DNA from: JAFMJV01 sp034436555 | Lineage (GTDB): Bacteria; Chloroflexota; Limnocylindria; Limnocylindrales; CSP1-4 | Assembly (NCBI GenBank): GCA_034436555.1 | Contig: DAOTUU010000055.1 | Span: 1-64,000, forward strand | DNA: 64,000 nt | Direction: 5' to 3' | Shown: in pieces, positions 51,768 through 59,299 of the stretch | Position numbering within the stretch: the first letter of the stretch is position 1 | Layout of the letters: the number at the start of each line of letters is the position of its first letter | Program-made: the position numbers and the translations under genes | Notes under the pieces: model-generated | Seen by the model: the letters and a program-made list of their open reading frames with translations, nothing else | Database searches by the model: none | What the model was told of the DNA's origin: nothing

Positions 51768-51852
51768 GCCCGCCGCCGGCTGCGTGGTCCTGGTCCGGAT
51801 GCGCGTCGCAATCCACCCTCCTCACCCCCCGGCCGTGCCCACCCTCCGCCCG

Positions 51853-51870
51853 GGCTGGAAACGATACGCG
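51853..51870. promoter_or_regulatory. LacI-like operator before the sugar operon
   Basis: GGCTGGAAACGATACGCG contains the conserved arm GCTGGAAACG with a central CG; the opposite arm is weak. It lies 86 bp upstream of the permease start at 51767. Confidence 0.5.
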
Positions 51871-51957
51871 ACGGAGCGACCCATTGTCCTGCCGCTCGCT
51901 CCGCCGTGGGCCCATCGGGCGAGGCGGTCCCTCGGGGCATGGGCGGTCGGGGACGAG

Positions 51958-52130
51958 GCACCGTGGCTGGAGCAGCCGCCGTCAACGACGAGGGTCTGCC
52001 CGTGCACGAACGCTTCCCCATCCGACACGAGATGGAGCGCGGCGCCGGCGATGTCGTCAGGAGTGGCGTACCGGCGTGCCGGCACCTCGTCCAGGATGTC
52101 TGCGCCGCCGCAGACGCCCGCCGGGGGCCA
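51958..52130 (-). pseudogene. C-terminal remnant of an SDR gene
   Basis: Read leftward, an ILDEVPARRYATPDDI stretch followed by ALHLVSDGEAFVHG and LVVDGG is the typical end of an SDR. Upstream, ALAPGG appears in another frame, so a frameshift separates it from the preceding piece, and there is no TGxxxGxG or active site. It seems to be a decayed gene lying beside the sugar operon promoter. The rest of 51871-52195 holds nothing else I can support. Confidence 0.55.
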
Positions 52131-52195
52131 ACGCTTCGGGCATGGCGCCGACCCTGCCAGCCGCTGGCGGCACCGACACGCGCTGCACGCACCAT

Positions 52196-52223
52196 GATGC
52201 GCAGCGCATCATCAGCATGATGC
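52196..52223 (+). promoter_or_regulatory. Nested palindromes before VapBC
   Basis: GATGCGCAGCGCATC (52196-52210) is a near-perfect palindrome overlapped by GCATCAT-CAGC-ATGATGC (52206-52223). They lie 13 bp before the antitoxin ATG, so they likely form the autoregulatory operator of the pair. Confidence 0.6.
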
Positions 52224-52235
52224 TACGATGCGTCC

Positions 52236-52499
52236 ATGCGCACCACCATCACCCTCGAGCCTGACGTAGCCGCCCGACTGGAGCGCATGACCCGCGAACG
52301 GTCGATCACCTTCAAGGAGGCGGTGAACTCCACCCTGCGAGCGGGGCTGGACGCCGACCGGCAGGCGCGGACGCCCGGGCCATACGTCCTGAAGACCTAT
52401 CACATGGGCGTGCCGCTGGTCGATCTCACCAAGGCCAACCAGCTTGCCGCGGCACTTGAGGACGAGGAGATCATCCGCAAGATGGCCCTTGGCAAGTGA
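52236..52499 (+). CDS. VapB-type antitoxin (ribbon-helix-helix)
   Basis: An 87-residue antitoxin. MRTTITLEPDVAARLERMTRERSITFKEAVNSTLRAGL is a ribbon-helix-helix DNA-binding segment; the C-terminal half (YHMGVPLVDLTKANQLAAALEDEE) should wrap the toxin. Its stop overlaps the toxin start (GTGA). Confidence 0.87.
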   Translation: MRTTITLEPDVAARLERMTRERSITFKEAVNSTLRAGLDADRQARTPGPYVLKTYHMGVPLVDLTKANQLAAALEDEEIIRKMALGK

Positions 52500-52936
52500 G
52501 GCTGCCGGACGTGAACATGCTGCTCTACGCGGTCAACCGGGATGCCCCGCAACACCCGCGCGCACGGCCATGGCTGGAGGGCCGCCTGTCGGGAGCGGAG
52601 ACCCTCGGGTTCGCCTGGGCCACGCTCACGGGCTTCCTCCGCCTCAGCACGAGGCACGGCATCTTCACGGCACCGCTCTCCCCACAGGCGGCTTTCGATC
52701 TCATGGACTCGTGGCTGGAGCTGCCGCACGTCGCCATCGTGGATCCGACCGACCGGCATGCCGCCACGCTCCGCGAGCTCATCGAGCGCGTTGGGACGGC
52801 GGGCAATCTCGTCACGGATGCGCACCTTGCGGCGCTGGCCATCGAGCATGGCGCCACCCTGGAGTCGGCCGACCACGACTTCGGACGGTTTCCCGGCCTC
52901 CGCTGGGAGGACCCGCTTCAGTCCAGCAGGCGGTAG
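52496..52936 (+). CDS. PIN-domain (VapC) toxin
   Basis: A 146-residue PIN ribonuclease. LPDVNMLLYAVNRDAPQHPRARPWLE has the first Asp, FAWATLTGFLRL the Glu-equivalent region, LVTDAHLAALAIEHGATLESADHDFGRF the last Asp residues; this pattern matches the TA-system VapC that follows an RHH antitoxin. It starts at GTG 52496. Its last 19 bases overlap the convergent malate synthase gene. Confidence 0.88.
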   Translation: MRLPDVNMLLYAVNRDAPQHPRARPWLEGRLSGAETLGFAWATLTGFLRLSTRHGIFTAPLSPQAAFDLMDSWLELPHVAIVDPTDRHAATLRELIERVGTAGNLVTDAHLAALAIEHGATLESADHDFGRFPGLRWEDPLQSSRR

Positions 52937-54528
52937 GCGCCCGTCGTCAGGAAGTCCGCGAACGAGTCGCGCAGGACCAGGTCCTCCAGCACGCCGCACG
53001 CTCGGTTCGGGGCGGCCCCCTCGCTGATCGCGCGGCACTCCTCGTCGATCAGCCGCGACAGGAGCGCCCCGTCGATGAGCGTCCCCTCCGCCGTGCGCAC
53101 GCCGTGCCGGCGCCACTGCCACAGCTGGGAGCGGCTGATCTCCGCGGTCGCCACGTCCTCCATCAGGTCGTCGATGGCCGCGGCACCCAGCCCGCCCAGC
53201 CACGCGTCGAGGTAGCGCAGGCCCACGTTCACGTTCTGGCGCACGCCCGCGTCGGTGACCGCACCACCCGGGATGCGCACGTCCACGAGCGCGTCGGCGG
53301 ACGCCACCACGTCGTCCCGCCGGCGGTCGCGCTGGTTCGGGCGGTCGCCCAGGGCCGCGTCGAAGCAGGCCTTCGCCTCGGGCACCAGGTCCGGATGGGC
53401 CACCCAGGTGCCGTCGAAGCCGTCGCCCGCCTCACGGGCCTTGTCCTCGCGGACCCGGGCCATCGCGCGCTCGGTCACCTCGGGCCTGCGCCGGTTGGGG
53501 ATGAACGCACTCATGCCGCCGATGGCGTGGGCACCGCGCCGGTGGCAGGTCTTGACCAGCAGCTGGGTGTAGGCGCGCATGAACGGCACGGCCATCGTCA
53601 CCTGGCCCCGGTCGGGCAGGATCATCGCGGGGTCGTCCCGGAATGCCTTGATGAGGCTGAAGATGTAGTCCCAGCGGCCCGGGTTGAGGCCCGCCGAATG
53701 GTCCCGCAGCTCATGCAGGATCTCGTCCATCTCGAACGCGGCCCAGATCGTCTCGATGAGCACCGTCGCCCGGATCGTGCCCTGGGGGATGCCCAGGGCG
53801 TCCTGCGCGAACCGGAACACGTCGTTCCAGAGCCGCGCCTCGAGGTGCGACTCCAGCTTGGGCAGGTACACGTAGGGCCCGCGCGCGGGGCCCGCGTCCC
53901 GCTCCAGGGCTCGCCGCCCGGCGTGGAACAGGAACAGCCCCAGGTCGAACAGGCCTGCCGAGACCGGCTGCCCGTCCACGGTCACATGGCGCTCGACCAG
54001 GTGCCAGCCGCGCGGCCGGACCACGAGCGTGGCGGTCTCCTCGTCGAGGGCATACCGCTTGCCCTCAGGGCTCGTGAAGTCGAGCTGCCGGTTCACCGCG
54101 TCCAGCAGGACGGCCTGACCGCCCAGGCTGTTCGCCCAGGTGGGCGAGAGGGCGTCCTCCAGGTCGGCCATGAACACCCTGGCGCCCGAGTTGAGGGCGT
54201 TGATGGTCATCTTCCGTTCCGCCGGGCCCGTGATCTCCACGCGCCGGTCCAGGAGGTCGGCGGGCGCCGGCGCGACGCGCCAGTCCCCGGCCCGCACGTC
54301 CGCGGTCTCGGCGAGGAAGTCCAGGCGCCCGCCGTCCGCGAGCGCCGCCCGGCGCTCCGCGCGCCGCGCCACGAGCGACCGGCGCCGCTCCCCGAAGGTG
54401 CGTTCCAGGTCCGCCAGGAACGCCAGCGCGGCCGGCGACAGGATGGGTGCCAGCTCCGTCGGCACCGCCCCGACGACCTCGACGCCGTCGGGGATGCGGG
54501 GTGTCGACGGCTCAGACGACGCGGGCAT
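52918..54528 (-). CDS. aceB: Malate synthase A
   Basis: A 536-residue malate synthase, which condenses glyoxylate and acetyl-CoA into malate in the glyoxylate shunt. FMADLEDALSPTWAN, RPRGWHLVERHVTVDG, PYVYLPKLESHLEARLWNDVF, ATVLIETIWAAFEMDEILHELRDHSAGLNPGRWDYIFS and GGMSAFIPNRR contain the Mg-binding Glu/Asp and catalytic residues; the length matches the A form. ATG 54528 lies inside the last 17 bp of the isocitrate lyase gene, behind GGAGGAG, so translation is coupled. Confidence 0.95.
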   Translation of the reverse strand: MPASSEPSTPRIPDGVEVVGAVPTELAPILSPAALAFLADLERTFGERRRSLVARRAERRAALADGGRLDFLAETADVRAGDWRVAPAPADLLDRRVEITGPAERKMTINALNSGARVFMADLEDALSPTWANSLGGQAVLLDAVNRQLDFTSPEGKRYALDEETATLVVRPRGWHLVERHVTVDGQPVSAGLFDLGLFLFHAGRRALERDAGPARGPYVYLPKLESHLEARLWNDVFRFAQDALGIPQGTIRATVLIETIWAAFEMDEILHELRDHSAGLNPGRWDYIFSLIKAFRDDPAMILPDRGQVTMAVPFMRAYTQLLVKTCHRRGAHAIGGMSAFIPNRRRPEVTERAMARVREDKAREAGDGFDGTWVAHPDLVPEAKACFDAALGDRPNQRDRRRDDVVASADALVDVRIPGGAVTDAGVRQNVNVGLRYLDAWLGGLGAAAIDDLMEDVATAEISRSQLWQWRRHGVRTAEGTLIDGALLSRLIDEECRAISEGAAPNRACGVLEDLVLRDSFADFLTTGAYRLLD

Positions 54529-55690
54529 CGGGCAGCTCCTCCACGAACTGGGTCCCCAGCCGGGCCGCGTCGTAGGCGCTGCCGACCAGATGGTGGTACG
54601 GCACGCCGGTGAACTGGTGATGCGACCGGGTCGGGATGTCGGCTCCCTCCGCCCATTCCAGGCGCTGGAGCTCGATGTAGGCCTCCTGCTTCCGGTCGCG
54701 CAGACCGGCCAGCAGCGTGGACAGACCATACCCTGCCGCGTGCTGCCCACCAAGGGTGATGAACAGGAACCGCACGCCCAGCTCGCCCAGCTCGTCGAAG
54801 GTGAGCGGGTCCGGGTCGTTGAACCACTTGAAGGAGCTGGAGTAGTTGAACGCGAAGCGGGCGTCCGGGAAGCGCTTCCGGATCTCGCTCGTGAACGTCT
54901 CCACGGGGGCCCGCGCGGACGTGGGGAACTCGCACCACACGAGATCCGGGATGCCCGAGTCGAGGTAGCGCAGGCCGCGGTCCACCGCGAGCGCCATGCC
55001 CCGCTCCGTCTGCGGCGCGTCGACCGCGGACAGCCCGTCGGTGCGTGCGATGACCACGAAGTCGGGGTTGCCCAGGTCGTCGGCGACGGCGCGCATCATG
55101 CGCAGCTTGCCGATCATCTCGCGCGCGGACACCAGCGACTTGCCGCCGATGTGGCCGCAGCGCTTGGGCAGCACCTGGTCTTCGATGTGGGCGCCCGCCA
55201 CGCCCGCGGTCACGTACAGCTCGGCGATGCGCTGGACGTTGAAGATGTTGCCGTAGCCCGCGTCCATGTCCACCACGACCGGCGGGATGTCCAGGTGCCT
55301 GGGCGCAACGCCCTTCTCGGGGTCGCCCACGGCCATCGTCAGCTGGAACTTGCGCAGGCCGCTCACGGTGCGCCGGGCAGCCTCCGCGATCTCCACGCCC
55401 GTGTACAGGTCCATGTCGGTGGTGCCCACGTGGCCGATGGCGAAGCTGTAGCCCGAGAAGTAGACCGCGTCGAAGCCGTGGGCCATCACGAGCTGCGCCC
55501 CGAACGGGTCGTAGATGCCCGGGCCGAAGAGGTACGGCCGGGTCCGGAGCAGGTCCCGCATCCGGGTGGATGGGTGGGTCCAGCGGCTGGCCGGGACCTG
55601 GAAGCCGTCGGGCAGGAGGGGGGTCGAGGCGAGCTCGCGCGCGGTGGTCGCGTGCTGGGCGGGGGCAGGCTGGGCGTCGATGGCGGTCAT
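54512..55690 (-). CDS. aceA: Isocitrate lyase
   Basis: A 392-residue isocitrate lyase, which splits isocitrate into glyoxylate and succinate. KRCGH (Cys178) is the catalytic signature; FGPGIYDPFGAQLVMAHGFDAVYFSGYSFA, VVDMDAGYGNIFN, AGAHIEDQVLPKRCGH, FAFNYSSSFKWF and LFITLGGQHA are in place. It is shorter than the E. coli enzyme, like isocitrate lyases of several other phyla. ATG 55690 is 17 bp after the mini-ORF stop and has a CAGGAG site. It is followed by malate synthase in one operon. Confidence 0.94.
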   Translation of the reverse strand: MTAIDAQPAPAQHATTARELASTPLLPDGFQVPASRWTHPSTRMRDLLRTRPYLFGPGIYDPFGAQLVMAHGFDAVYFSGYSFAIGHVGTTDMDLYTGVEIAEAARRTVSGLRKFQLTMAVGDPEKGVAPRHLDIPPVVVDMDAGYGNIFNVQRIAELYVTAGVAGAHIEDQVLPKRCGHIGGKSLVSAREMIGKLRMMRAVADDLGNPDFVVIARTDGLSAVDAPQTERGMALAVDRGLRYLDSGIPDLVWCEFPTSARAPVETFTSEIRKRFPDARFAFNYSSSFKWFNDPDPLTFDELGELGVRFLFITLGGQHAAGYGLSTLLAGLRDRKQEAYIELQRLEWAEGADIPTRSHHQFTGVPYHHLVGSAYDAARLGTQFVEELPDARVV

Positions 55691-55707
55691 GGCGATCGGC
55701 TCCTGGC

Positions 55708-55797
55708 TCAGGCGTTCTCGTGGTCGATGGGGCAGTCGTCCGGGCACTCGCAGGCGTCCGGGGGCGGCGTCGTGGGAATAGGCGGCTGGGGCTCCAT
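55708..55797 (-). CDS. 29-residue Cys-containing mini-ORF before isocitrate lyase
   Basis: A 30-codon reading frame (ATG 55797, stop 55708) lies 17 bp before aceA with an AAGGGAGA ribosome site 6 bp upstream. It has a Pro-rich N-terminal half and an acidic C-terminal half containing D-A-C-E-C-P-D-D-C (Cys17, Cys19 and Cys23), a possible metal or redox site. It could be a real microprotein or a translated leader that affects aceA expression. It is too short to have been found by ordinary gene prediction. Confidence 0.5.
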   Translation of the reverse strand: MEPQPPIPTTPPPDACECPDDCPIDHENA

Positions 55798-55836
55798 CGG
55801 GTCTCCCTTGGGGTGCGGCCGGTTGGGTGTCGCGCC

Positions 55837-55873
55837 AATCTAGGGAGCGCGCGGCAATCGGTCCAATCGATTG
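55837..55873 (-). promoter_or_regulatory. Promoter of the glyoxylate operon with palindrome
   Basis: Leftward TTGGAC (55866-55861), 18-bp spacer, TAGATT (55842-55837). The perfect palindrome CAATCGATTG (55864-55873) overlaps the -35 box, and CAATCG recurs at 55855-55860, so a regulator site is likely. Confidence 0.6.
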
Positions 55874-55955
55874 ATACGAGGTAGATGATCGATGTGACTG
55901 ATGGGTGCGAGCATCGCGCCGAGCGCAGCAGCGTCTCGCGCCACGACAGGTGTGA

Positions 55956-55998
55956 TTTCTCCACGGGTGGTGTCAGATCGCCACAACGCGTGGAGAAA
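55956..55998. promoter_or_regulatory. 10-bp inverted repeat between operons
   Basis: TTTCTCCACG (55956-55965) and CGTGGAGAAA (55989-55998) are perfect inverted copies 23 bp apart, in the 310-bp gap between the exporter gene and the glyoxylate operon. No T-run follows, so an operator is likelier than a terminator. The rest of the gap shows no gene. Confidence 0.5.
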
Positions 55999-56110
55999 CG
56001 GCACGTGGCGTGGCGCCGGGTCCGCGGGCAGGCCGCCCCGGGGCGGTCAACGAAGCCACAGTCCGCCGACGTGTCCGTCGACACCGCGACCCCGTCCCGG
56101 ACCCAGAGCG

Positions 56111-57019
56111 TCAGCCTCCCGTGGCCTGGCCCAGGCCGATCAGCGCGGCCCCGGCCACGGCGAGCCCCACGCCGGCCTGGCGCAGCCGGGTGAGGCGCTC
56201 ATCGAGCACGAGGCGCGCCAGGATCGCGGTCGCGACCGGGTGGAGCGAGATGAGCACCACCGTGACCGAGAGCGTGCCCACCGTGGTGGCCGCGAGGTAG
56301 GAGATCGTTCCGCTCGTGTCCGCGATCGACGCGAGCAGCCCGATGGCCACCAGCCGGCCCGTGAAGCGCGGTACGGCCTTCCCGCGGGCCCGCGCCCGCC
56401 ACCACATGACCCCGAACGCGGCACCGATGGTCACGATCGAGACGGCCCGCACGACCAGCAGCGTGGATGCCGTGCCCAGGCCGCCGTCATGGGCGCGGTC
56501 GGTGGCCAGGTACCATCCCGCCGCGGCACCTCCGGCGCCCAGGATGAGCGCCCAGTCGAGGGGCGTCTTGCGCTCCGGGCGCCCGCTGTGCGGGGCGGCG
56601 CTCCGGCCCGGCATCGACACGACGACGACGGCGGTCAGCGCCATCACCATCCCCAGCGCGGTCACGGCCCCCAGCGACTCGCCGCTGACGACGCCCACGA
56701 TGGCCGGGATCGCGGCCCCCAGCAGCGCGGTCAGGGGCACGACCAGGCCCATCGGGCTGCGAGTGAGCGCCTGGAACAGGCAGCCCAGGCTGACCATGCC
56801 CAGCACGCCCGCGAGTGCCGCCCAGTCGAGGCCCGCGGTCCCCTCGATCGTCTCGCCGGAGATGAGGAACAGGCCGCCGACCAGCACCACGCCCCAGCCC
56901 TGGAGCAGCACGAGCGTCACGACGACACCGGCGGCGCGGCTGGTCATGCCCCCCAGGAAGTCGGTCGTGCCCCAGGCCGCCGCCGTGAACAGCGAGAGCA
57001 GGGGCCCCGCGAGGTTCAG
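56111..57019 (-). CDS. EamA/DMT-superfamily transporter, apparent CTG start
   Basis: A 302-residue integral membrane protein with about ten segments, of the EamA type. The ATG at 56947 would cut off the first helix; the frame continues upstream as L-N-L-A-G-P-L-L-S-L-F-T-A-A-A-W-G-T-T-D-F-L-G-G, the conserved first helix with the family WG. The only start there is a CTG at 57019, overlapping the stop of the dehydrogenase gene (CTGA). Later landmarks are FQALTRSPMGLVVPLTALLGAAIPA and VTVVLISLHPVATAILARLVLDERL. It ends the leftward sugar-acid operon and may export a by-product. Confidence 0.78.
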   Translation of the reverse strand: MNLAGPLLSLFTAAAWGTTDFLGGMTSRAAGVVVTLVLLQGWGVVLVGGLFLISGETIEGTAGLDWAALAGVLGMVSLGCLFQALTRSPMGLVVPLTALLGAAIPAIVGVVSGESLGAVTALGMVMALTAVVVVSMPGRSAAPHSGRPERKTPLDWALILGAGGAAAGWYLATDRAHDGGLGTASTLLVVRAVSIVTIGAAFGVMWWRARARGKAVPRFTGRLVAIGLLASIADTSGTISYLAATTVGTLSVTVVLISLHPVATAILARLVLDERLTRLRQAGVGLAVAGAALIGLGQATGG

Positions 57020-58053
57020 GGCACGAGCACCGAGCGGAACACGCGTCCGGCCCGCAGGTCCGCGAGTGCCTCAGCGGCGTCGGCGAGCGGCCGGACCGCC
57101 TCCACGAGGTGGTCCACCGACAGCGTGCCGTCCAGGTACAGCGCGATGGCGTCCTCGATGTCCGCGGGGATGAAGCCGCGCGAGCCCAGCACCGAGAGTT
57201 CCCGCCAGAAGATCTCCGCGGCGCGCACCCGGAACGGCTCCAGGGCCGCCCCGATGAGCACCACGCGTCCACCGGGTCCGCCCATCGCGATGGCCTGCTC
57301 GTCCACGCGAGCGTCACCCACACACTGGATGACCACGTCCGCGCCATGTCCGCCCGCCGCCTCGCGCACCGCGGGGACCGGATCGCCGTCCGACGCGCCG
57401 ATCACCACGTCCGCGCCCAGCTGCCGAGCAAGGCGCTGCTTCGCCTCGGAGCGGGTCACCGCGATCACCCGGGCGCCCATGGCCTTGGCCAGCTGGACCG
57501 CGTTGGACCCCAGGCCGCCGATGCCCAGCACCACGACGGTCTCGCCGGGCTGGACCCGGGCGATGCGCTTGAGGCCGTGGAGCGGCGTGGCGACCGCGTC
57601 GGTGAGGACCGCCAGCACCGCCGGAGGGACTTCCCGGGGTGGCCGGACGAGCGCCGCCACCGGACGCACCACATACTCCGCGAAGGCTCCGTCCACGTCC
57701 ACGCCCATGCGCGTGACGGACGGGCTGATGTTCGGGCGGCCGGCCGCGGCCCACCGGTCGCCGGGCGGCGTCGTGATGTAGTAAAGCGCCACCTGGTCGC
57801 CCGGCGCCACGCCCGTCACGCCGTCGCCCAGGGCGTCCACGCGGCCGGCGGCCTCGTGACCCGGCACGATCGGCCAGGAGACCTTCGCGCCGAAGCCGCC
57901 CTCCTGGAGGAACACGTCGGAGCCGCACACGCCGCACGCCTCGATGCGCACCCGGACCTCGCCGGGGCCCGGCTCCGGCACCGACCGGGTGGCCATCCGG
58001 ATGGGCTGCTCCACGCCCGGCAGCTCCGCGACGCGCATCGTTCGGGTGGCCAT
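57016..58053 (-). CDS. Zinc-type alcohol/sugar dehydrogenase without structural zinc
   Basis: A 345-residue MDR protein. The catalytic zinc ligands are there (GVCGSD, PGHEAAGRV), as is the cofactor motif VLGIGGLGSNAVQLAKAMGA. The four-Cys structural zinc lobe expected near residues 90-110 is replaced by YYITTPPGDRWAAAGRPNIS with no Cys. Some sorbitol-type dehydrogenases also lack it. The ATG overlaps the RidA stop by one base. In the operon it follows a dehydratase, SDR and RidA, so a secondary alcohol or sugar acid is a plausible substrate. Confidence 0.83.
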   Translation of the reverse strand: MATRTMRVAELPGVEQPIRMATRSVPEPGPGEVRVRIEACGVCGSDVFLQEGGFGAKVSWPIVPGHEAAGRVDALGDGVTGVAPGDQVALYYITTPPGDRWAAAGRPNISPSVTRMGVDVDGAFAEYVVRPVAALVRPPREVPPAVLAVLTDAVATPLHGLKRIARVQPGETVVVLGIGGLGSNAVQLAKAMGARVIAVTRSEAKQRLARQLGADVVIGASDGDPVPAVREAAGGHGADVVIQCVGDARVDEQAIAMGGPGGRVVLIGAALEPFRVRAAEIFWRELSVLGSRGFIPADIEDAIALYLDGTLSVDHLVEAVRPLADAAEALADLRAGRVFRSVLVP

Positions 58054-58499
58054 CAGCCGGCGGACCCGGGCCAGATCGCGGACTCCGGATCGGACTCGCG
58101 CGGCGCGCCGCCCCGGACCCCGATCCCCTCCAGCTCCACGAGCATCCCCGGGAACACGAAGCCCACGACGACCGCGGTGGACGCCGGATACGGCTCGCGC
58201 AGCCACTCCGCGCGGATGACCTTGAACGCGGCGTACTGGGCGGCGTCGCTGAAGAACGCGTTGAGCCGGACCAGCGAGTCGACGGACGCGCCCTGGGCGC
58301 GCAACACGGCGTCCAGGTTCGCGAAGGCCTGTCGGCACTGGGTCTCGAAGTCCTCGCCGGCGAGCCCGCCCTCGGGCAGGAAGCCGGCCTGACCCGACGC
58401 GAACACGAGGTCGTCCGACCGGACCGACTGGCTGAAGTGGAGCGCTCCCTGCCATGGGAACGCGAACCGGGTGACCAGTGGCTTCACCGTGACGCCCAC
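58053..58499 (-). CDS. RidA-family protein
   Basis: A 148-residue RidA protein. LVFASGQAGFLPEGGLAG, CRQAFANLDAVLRAQGASVDSLVRLNAFFSD and EWLREPYPASTAVVVGFVFPGMLVELEGIGV match the family. It starts at GTG 58499, 4 bp after the SDR stop. It is similar along its length to the RidA at 8667-9134. Confidence 0.83.
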   Translation of the reverse strand: MGVTVKPLVTRFAFPWQGALHFSQSVRSDDLVFASGQAGFLPEGGLAGEDFETQCRQAFANLDAVLRAQGASVDSLVRLNAFFSDAAQYAAFKVIRAEWLREPYPASTAVVVGFVFPGMLVELEGIGVRGGAPRESDPESAIWPGSAG

Positions 58500-58503
58500 C
58501 CGC

Positions 58504-59271
58504 TCAATACATCAGGAAGCCGCCGGAGGCATTGATGGTGCTCCCGGTGATGTAGCTCGCATGGTCGGAGGCGAGGAACACGACGGGGCCCGCCATCTCC
58601 GCCGGCTCCGCCACGTAGCCCAGCGGCGTCTGCTTCTTCATGTTCTCGTAGACCTCGGGCGAGAGGCCCGTCATCAGCATCGGCGTGTGGACCTGGCCGG
58701 GCGAGATGCAGTTGACCGTGATCCGATGGGCTCCGAACGTGCGCGCGAGGCCCCGACACATGGAGGTGACGCCGCCCTTCGTGGCGGCGTATGCCACCGA
58801 TCCCCCGAAGCCGCCCGTCCACCACCCCTGGGAACTGAACAGGATGATGCGTCCGCCCTTGCCCTGCGCGATCATCGCGTTGCCGGCGGTGCGCGCGAGG
58901 AAGAACGCTGCCCTCAGGTTGATGTCGTGCTGGAAGTCCCAGTCCTCCTCGGTCACCTCGTCCAGGCTGCCCTTTCGGCGCAGCACGGCGGCTGCATTCA
59001 CGAGGCAGTAGAGGTTCCCGAATTCCGCGATCGCACGGTCCACCAGCTGCTGATGGGTGGCGTGGTCGCCCAGGTTGGCGGCCATGCCCGCGTGACCGGA
59101 CCCCTCCAGGCCGGCCACCACCTCGTCCACCCTCGTCGGGTCCAGGTCCACCGCGAGCACCCTGGCACCCGTGGTCGCGAACGCCTCGGTGATGGCCTTG
59201 CCGATGCCGCCCGTGGCGCCGGTGACGATGACGCCCTTGCCCTCGAGGCCCGCGCCGATGCTCCAGCTCAT
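58504..59271 (-). CDS. SDR-family oxidoreductase (keto-deoxy sugar acid type)
   Basis: A 255-residue SDR: VTGATGGIGKAI, VNAAAVLRRKG, IILFSSQGWWTGGFGGSVAYAATKGG (Ser, Tyr, Lys) and YITGSTINASGGFLMY. AVDLDPTRV favours NAD. Lying directly after an enolase-superfamily dehydratase gene, it could be the 2-keto-3-deoxy-L-fuconate/rhamnonate dehydrogenase of a non-phosphorylative pathway. Confidence 0.85.
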   Translation of the reverse strand: MSWSIGAGLEGKGVIVTGATGGIGKAITEAFATTGARVLAVDLDPTRVDEVVAGLEGSGHAGMAANLGDHATHQQLVDRAIAEFGNLYCLVNAAAVLRRKGSLDEVTEEDWDFQHDINLRAAFFLARTAGNAMIAQGKGGRIILFSSQGWWTGGFGGSVAYAATKGGVTSMCRGLARTFGAHRITVNCISPGQVHTPMLMTGLSPEVYENMKKQTPLGYVAEPAEMAGPVVFLASDHASYITGSTINASGGFLMY

Positions 59272-59299
59272 GTCGTTGCTCCTCCCTGTGCGCAGCGGC

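Noticed and set aside
50016..52220. 734-residue rightward frame opposite the CUT2 genes
   Set aside because: It is antisense to a binding protein and permease with intact family motifs.
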